In this document: piece after piece, positions 31,594-35,676 of the stretch
How the letters are laid out: each line of letters opens with the position of its first letter
Numbering within the stretch: the stretch's first letter is position 1
DNA from: Methanotrichaceae archaeon
GTDB lineage: Archaea; Halobacteriota; Methanosarcinia; Methanotrichales; Methanotrichaceae
DNA length: 35,676 nucleotides
Direction: 5' to 3'
NCBI GenBank assembly: GCA_016927425.1
Contig: JAFGMR010000056.1
Span: 1 to 35,676, forward strand
Notes under the pieces: generated by a model
Databases searched by the model: none
What the model was told of the DNA's origin: nothing
Seen by the model: only the letters and a program-made list of their open reading frames with translations
Translations under genes and position numbers: made by a program

Positions 31594-32889
31594 ATGAAAC
31601 GGCTGGATAAGCCTGCTTTGGCCATCGCCAGGGCCATGCTCCGCTGCGAGAGCATGAGGGTGATATCCCACAACGATGCCGACGGCATCACCTCCGCGGG
31701 AATCATCTGCAACGCCCTTCATCGAGCAGGGATACGATTTCACGCCACATTAGTGGGCAGGCTCGATCCGGCCGTTGTTGAGGACCTGGAAGGGCCTGTG
31801 GTCTTCTGCGACATGGGAAGCGGCCAGCCCGACCTCGTCTCCCGCGTCCCCGGCGATGTATTCGTCGTAGATCATCACCGCCCAGTTGGGACGCTGAGCT
31901 GCATGAGCATAAACCCGCATCAGGTCGGCATAGATGGTGCCTTCGAGATGAGCGCATCCGGCACTGCCTATGCGGTGGCCAGGCAGATGGGGGAGAACGT
32001 GGACCTCTCGGGCCTCGCGCTCGTGGGCGCCATGGGCGACCGGCAGGCAATGATCGGAGCGAACAGGGCCATACTGGAGGAGGCGGTCCTCGGAGGAGCG
32101 GTGGAGGTCAGGCCCGGCCTCAAGATGGAGGACGGCGACGCGCAGGATGTATTCGAACAGGCCATCGAGCCGCTTCTCGACATCACGGGAGATACCGTAA
32201 AGGTGAGAGGATTCCTAGAAGGGATCGGCATCTCCGGCAAGCTTCAGAGCATTTCGAGCGCAGAGCTCTCCCGCCTTTCCACGGCATTGGTGCTTAAGAT
32301 GCTAATGCAGGGAAGCTTTGCCGCCGACTCGATTGTGGGCGAGGTCATTCGCCTTCGTTGCGAAGTAGTGGAGAACGCAGCAGAGATGGTCACAATGCTC
32401 AACGCCTGCGGCAAGCTAGATACTCCAGGGCTTGGGCTGACCCTCTGCTTGAGGGATGAATTTGCAATCGGTGGTTGTCGAAAGGCCTCGCAGGAGTATA
32501 GAAGATGGATCCTCGACGAGGTGAACGTGCTGAAGGCCGGCTGCAAAGAGCTCAAAAATATCCGATATCTCCTAGCCGAGGACATGGTTGCCGGGGGCGT
32601 TGTGGCGGGACTAGGCATCCGCTATCTATTCTCTGATCGCCCGCTCCTCGTTCTCAACAAGTTTGAGGGCAAGGTCAAGATCTCGGCAAGAGGGAACAAG
32701 CCGCTGGTATCCCAAGGTCTTGACCTGTCCCAAGCCCTGAGGGAGTCTGCTGAGGCGGTCGGCGGAGCTGGCGGAGGCCATAGCGTGGCAAGCGGTGCTG
32801 CCATTCCCATCGGCACAGAGGATCGTTTCCTCGCCCAGGTCGATGATATGGTGGGAGAACAGATTGGCCGATCGAGGGTTGAGCGATGA
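31594..32889 (+). CDS. DHH-family single-strand exonuclease (archaeal RecJ/GAN-like)
   Basis: A 431-residue DHH phosphoesterase. The N-terminal metal-binding motifs are SHNDADGITSAG, VVFCDMGSG, VVDHHRP (the DHH signature) and GAMGDRQ. The C-terminal DHHA1 nucleotide-binding domain ends in GAGGGHSVASGAAIP. All catalytic acidic residues and histidines are present. Archaeal relatives (RecJ1/RecJ2, GAN) degrade single-stranded DNA or RNA 5'-3' or 3'-5' and associate with the GINS replication complex. It is 10 bases downstream of rpsO and overlaps pcc1 by 4 bp, an arrangement known in many Euryarchaeota. Confidence 0.92.
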   Translation: MKRLDKPALAIARAMLRCESMRVISHNDADGITSAGIICNALHRAGIRFHATLVGRLDPAVVEDLEGPVVFCDMGSGQPDLVSRVPGDVFVVDHHRPVGTLSCMSINPHQVGIDGAFEMSASGTAYAVARQMGENVDLSGLALVGAMGDRQAMIGANRAILEEAVLGGAVEVRPGLKMEDGDAQDVFEQAIEPLLDITGDTVKVRGFLEGIGISGKLQSISSAELSRLSTALVLKMLMQGSFAADSIVGEVIRLRCEVVENAAEMVTMLNACGKLDTPGLGLTLCLRDEFAIGGCRKASQEYRRWILDEVNVLKAGCKELKNIRYLLAEDMVAGGVVAGLGIRYLFSDRPLLVLNKFEGKVKISARGNKPLVSQGLDLSQALRESAEAVGGAGGGHSVASGAAIPIGTEDRFLAQVDDMVGEQIGRSRVER

Positions 32890-33107
32890 TGCGAGCCCGG
32901 CTGACCTTTCGCGGTCCCTGGGCACCCAAGGCCGCGAGGTCGCTTGCGCCCGACAACCTCCCAGATATGGTCATGGATGTGCGCCGCGAGGAAGTGGTCG
33001 TTGAGCTTTCCGCAGATAAGCCTGGAAGGCTCCTTTCCACGGTCGATGATCTGTTAATGAATATGAAGATTGCTGAGGAGACGTTGAACTCCTCGGAGGT
33101 ATTATGA
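32886..33107 (+). CDS. pcc1: KEOPS complex subunit Pcc1
   Basis: A small subunit (73 residues) of KEOPS, the complex that makes threonylcarbamoyl-adenosine (t6A) on tRNAs together with Kae1, Bud32 and Cgi121. The fold is visible as strand (RARLTF), helix ([12 protein letters not shown]), two strands ([17 protein letters not shown]) and a C-terminal helix ([20 protein letters not shown]). Pcc1 dimers bridge Kae1. It overlaps both neighbours by ATGA (4 bp), so it is translated with the DHH nuclease and seryl-tRNA synthetase. Two successive ATG codons give a one-residue ambiguity at the start. Confidence 0.88.
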   Translation: MMRARLTFRGPWAPKAARSLAPDNLPDMVMDVRREEVVVELSADKPGRLLSTVDDLLMNMKIAEETLNSSEVL

Positions 33108-34600
33108 AGTTTCACCTTGAGGCAAGCTTCCGCCTCAGTGGCGATGCCAGTTGTGCCCTGCCCGACCTCGCCGATCTATTCCAGGGCTCTGCAGATATAC
33201 TGCAGAAGGGCGCACCAGTTGGACACGGCGCTAGGCTTGCGGATTGGAGGCTTGAGGAGAACCAAATCTTTTTGGTCCTGGATAGCGATAAGTACGTGCG
33301 AGCTCACGATGCCCTCCTGAGGCTAAGGAGGCCGCTTGCCCAGATGCTTGGCAAGAAGCATAGAATAGGAGTGCGTGGCATCGAAGTGACCCGTTTCGAG
33401 ATCGAGGTGGAGTCGAATAGGGAGATCTCCCACAAGATCCCCTACGTGAACAAGATCGATTTCGAGGACGGAAAGCTCCGCCTTCTGCTCGATGTGGGTC
33501 CAGGCGGAATTGGCGAAGCCGAGCTCGACGGCCGGATACCCGACCGGATAGTCTCCCTATTGGAGGAGAAGCTCGCCGACTATGGGGGCAAGGGAGAGCA
33601 TTGGGAGCTCCTCTGGGAGAGCCCAAGAAGGATGCCCATATTCGACTCGGATCCAACCGAGGAGATGGTGAAGCTCGGCTGGATAAAGCATGGATCCTCA
33701 AGAGGCCAGTGGATCCACGGCCCTGAGTCGACGCACCTCTTTAGAACCTTCGAGAGGATCGTCCTAGAGGATATGCTCGAGCCGCTTGGTTATCGCGAGA
33801 TGATATTTCCAAAGCTCGATACATGGGACGTCTGGAAGAAGAGCGGCCATGCTCTCGGCGTCTATCCCGAGATATACTTCGTCTGTCCGCCAAAGACCAG
33901 GGACCCGGCCTTCTGGGAGGAGGTGATGGACCATTATAAGGTCACCCACGAAATCCCCCTGGAGTTGGTCAAGGAGAAGATCGACTATCCCATAGGCGGC
34001 ATGTGCTATGCGCAATGTCCCACATTCTGGGGTTTCCTACAGGGAATGACCCTTCCAAGCAACGATCTCCCCATCAAAGTCTTTGATCGATCCGGAACCA
34101 GCCATCGTTACGAGAGCGGGGGAATCCATGGAATCGAGCGAGTGGACGAGTTCCACCGAGTCGAGATAGTATGGCTTGGCACGCGCGACCAGGTTTTGGA
34201 GGAAGGGGAGCGACTGAAGGAGGGGTACAGGAGGATCTTCGAGGAGGTCCTCGAGCTGCAGTGGCGCATGGCCTGGGTCACCCCTTGGTTCATGGCCCAG
34301 GAGGGAAAGGCCGGCCTCTCGGAGATGGCAGGGGCGGGCACGGTGGACTACGAGGCCCTCCTCCCCTACAACGGCAACTGGATCGAGTTCCAGAACCTGA
34401 GCGTCAACGGGGAGAAGTATCCAAAGGGCTTCACGGTCAAGTCCCAGAGCGGAGAGCCCCTCTGGAGCGGATGCAGCGGAGTAGGGCTTGAGCGATGGGC
34501 AAGCGCCTTTCTCTCACAGAAGGGGCTCGACCCAGACGGCTGGCCAGAGGCCTTCCGAAAACGCCTGGGGAAGATGCCTTCGGGGATCAGGTTCCTCTGA
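33104..34600 (+). CDS. serS: Seryl-tRNA synthetase, methanogen type (type 2, SerRS2)
   Basis: Charges tRNA-Ser with serine. This 498-residue enzyme is the rare zinc-dependent form restricted to methanogens, rather than the common SerRS with a coiled-coil arm. Its N-terminal tRNA-binding domain (to about 165) is mixed alpha/beta. The catalytic core shows motif 1 ([19 protein letters not shown]), CYAQCP (zinc-ligand Cys region), motif 2 ([14 protein letters not shown]...FHRVEIVW) and motif 3 ([15 protein letters not shown]), which carries the C-terminal zinc Cys. Serine specificity in this form depends on the zinc. It overlaps pcc1 by 4 bp and ends the cluster. Confidence 0.95.
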   Translation: MKFHLEASFRLSGDASCALPDLADLFQGSADILQKGAPVGHGARLADWRLEENQIFLVLDSDKYVRAHDALLRLRRPLAQMLGKKHRIGVRGIEVTRFEIEVESNREISHKIPYVNKIDFEDGKLRLLLDVGPGGIGEAELDGRIPDRIVSLLEEKLADYGGKGEHWELLWESPRRMPIFDSDPTEEMVKLGWIKHGSSRGQWIHGPESTHLFRTFERIVLEDMLEPLGYREMIFPKLDTWDVWKKSGHALGVYPEIYFVCPPKTRDPAFWEEVMDHYKVTHEIPLELVKEKIDYPIGGMCYAQCPTFWGFLQGMTLPSNDLPIKVFDRSGTSHRYESGGIHGIERVDEFHRVEIVWLGTRDQVLEEGERLKEGYRRIFEEVLELQWRMAWVTPWFMAQEGKAGLSEMAGAGTVDYEALLPYNGNWIEFQNLSVNGEKYPKGFTVKSQSGEPLWSGCSGVGLERWASAFLSQKGLDPDGWPEAFRKRLGKMPSGIRFL

Positions 34601-34685
34601 GGCATCAGATACACCCAAACGATCCCCCTCACGGCGACTCTTGGGCCAAGAGGGGGAACCACTCGATTACCGCCGCTACTCACCC

Positions 34686-35636
34686 TCAGATTATTTGAAG
34701 GCGAGGCGTCTCCTGAGACGATTTTCCTGTCGTTGAGCCAGTTATGTAGTGACGTCTGTTCACCTCACCAGATGTATCCTCGCCGGATGCATCCGATGGG
34801 GTTGCAGGCAGCTCTGGCAGGCGGAGGTTCAGGCTGGGAGTCGTGCCCCCGGCAGGAGGTGGAGTGTTCGAAGCCACCTGGTTGTCTGCATTGAGGCCTA
34901 CGATATCGGGATCTACTCCAAGCTCTTTTGCTCGACGAAATGCCGCCTCTGCCTCGAACTCTCGATTGAGCAGCTGAAGGGCAACGCCCTTGGAATAATA
35001 GTTCCAGCCGTCGTTTGGATCGATGCGGATGGACTGCTCAAAGCACTGGAGCGCTTCGGTGTACATCCCACATTCCCGGTAGGCGATCCCCTTATAATAC
35101 CAGGCATTCTCTATCGAGGAGTCGAGATCGATTGCCATATAGAAGTAGTAGATCGCATCGCTGTACCTTCCTTGAGCGTTGAGCGCCCGGCCATAAGAGT
35201 ACCAGTTCCAGGCATCCAGATCGTCCTGATTGATGGACTGGAGGAAGTCGGCTTCCGCCTGGGCGTAGTCCCCCCGGTCGTAGTAGGACCATCCCCGATA
35301 GTACCAGGCATCCTCCATCCCCGAGTCGAGGCTGAGGGCTGCGCTGAAGCACTGGATTGCCACATCGTGGGACTCGAGCTTCCGGAAGGCCCTTCCTTCC
35401 CAGTACCAGTTGTACCGATCGTACATATCGATGGAAAGCGCATTGTAGATGCTGACGGCAGCGTCTGCGTAGTCCTCCAGATTGTACTGGCATATCCCCA
35501 TGTAGTACCAGGCATCCTCCAAGTTGGGATCCTGGTTTGTGGCGAACTGAAAGTTCTGTATTGCCAGCTGGTAATTTCCAGAGTTGTAATAGCTTGACAT
35601 TGTCACATCCTTTACTTTGTCAGATAAGGTGATCAT
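34686..35636 (-). CDS. Tetratricopeptide-repeat protein with aromatic-rich repeats
   Basis: A 316-residue protein with about six TPR units of 34-37 residues, each with the pattern DAWYY-G-x-Y...YA/DAI..F..A..D (e.g. LEDAWYYMGICQYNLEDYADA, MEDAWYYRGWSYYDRGDYAQA, IENAWYYKGIAYRECGMYTEA). Unusually many Tyr and Trp residues fill the helix surfaces, as in TPR families expanded in Methanothrix and Methanosarcina. The last 80 residues are a disordered Pro/Ser/Thr/Gly-rich tail. There is no signal peptide, so it is probably a cytoplasmic protein-protein scaffold. ATG 35636 or ATG 35600 (with AAGGATGTGA before it) could be the start; TTTTATATTTT near 35670 is a likely promoter. Confidence 0.85.
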   Translation of the reverse strand: MITLSDKVKDVTMSSYYNSGNYQLAIQNFQFATNQDPNLEDAWYYMGICQYNLEDYADAAVSIYNALSIDMYDRYNWYWEGRAFRKLESHDVAIQCFSAALSLDSGMEDAWYYRGWSYYDRGDYAQAEADFLQSINQDDLDAWNWYSYGRALNAQGRYSDAIYYFYMAIDLDSSIENAWYYKGIAYRECGMYTEALQCFEQSIRIDPNDGWNYYSKGVALQLLNREFEAEAAFRRAKELGVDPDIVGLNADNQVASNTPPPAGGTTPSLNLRLPELPATPSDASGEDTSGEVNRRHYITGSTTGKSSQETPRLQII

Positions 35637-35676
35637 GATTCGATAGGGGTCGTCCCGAATATAAGAAAATATAAAA

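Noticed and set aside
34749-35597. 282-residue plus-strand frame
   Set aside because: Antisense shadow of the TPR gene; its repeats mirror the TPR repeats.
35100-35600. DNA-level tandem repeats or CRISPR-like spacing
   Set aside because: The periodicity of about 105 bases is that of TPR codons (DAWYY units) and the copies are not near-identical.

Overview
The window reads as chromosomal DNA of a methanogenic archaeon, most likely an acetoclastic Methanothrix (Methanosaeta)-type member of the Methanosarcinales. Supporting this are the rare methanogen-type (type 2) seryl-tRNA synthetase, an archaeal translation cluster (ribosomal protein S15, RecJ/GAN-like DHH nuclease, KEOPS subunit Pcc1), DUF373, DUF116 and CetZ/tubulin-like proteins, an exported NosD-type beta-helix protein, aromatic-rich TPR proteins, a class III (anaerobic) ribonucleotide reductase, a clostridial-type ferredoxin and a TupABC tungstate transporter. 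The genus is an inference. The domain and the methanogen character are well supported. Genes are dense on both strands. No rRNA, tRNA, CRISPR array or IS element was seen.

Layout. 1-1400: an AT-richer two-gene module (DUF6932-like nucleotidyltransferase, truncated by the window edge, plus an unknown partner) with foreign-looking codon use. 1499-3490: an exported double rhodanese-fold protein without catalytic cysteines, and a convergent NDP-sugar epimerase. 3628-6934: tupA-tupB-tupC and an exported Ig-like protein; tupC has no ATG/GTG/TTG start and probably begins at ACG. 6935-7827 (minus): exported SCP2-like protein and YjbQ. 7953-9954: DUF373 membrane protein and a stand-alone GXGXG beta-helix protein. 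9963-12306 (minus): envelope protein with DUF11/CARDB-like repeats, then a CetZ-like tubulin homologue. 12380-14049: divergent nadC and nadX of NAD synthesis. 14063-16952 (minus): NosD-like protein and a PurH with an eroded cyclohydrolase domain. 17039-18355: DUF167, Toprim and THEP1-type NTPase genes that overlap one another. 18468-20740 (minus): recQ overlapping a radical SAM gene. 20875-24272: unknown small gene, solitary DNA methyltransferase and UshA-type 5'-nucleotidase; the methyltransferase lies between a broken and an intact copy of the nucleotidase 5' end. 24413-26059: FMN reductase, superoxide dismutase and a small coiled-coil protein. 26313-29999: nrdD carrying a 473-residue intein with a LAGLIDADG endonuclease. 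30107-30987: ferredoxin and DUF116. 31128-34600: rpsO-recJ-pcc1-serS2, tightly coupled. 34686-35636 (minus): TPR protein.

How the genes work together. The tup operon would supply tungstate for W/Mo enzymes such as formylmethanofuran dehydrogenase. nadC/nadX complete two steps of aspartate-to-NAD synthesis. PurH supplies the AICAR formyl-transfer step, while IMP ring closure probably needs another enzyme. The rpsO cluster is an information-processing operon. SOD and the flavin reductase suggest oxidative-stress handling. The most unusual items are the AT-rich DUF6932 pair, the duplicated signal-peptide region flanking the methyltransferase, the NrdD intein, the ACG start of tupC and the two pseudo-enzymes (rhodanese, PurH N-domain).
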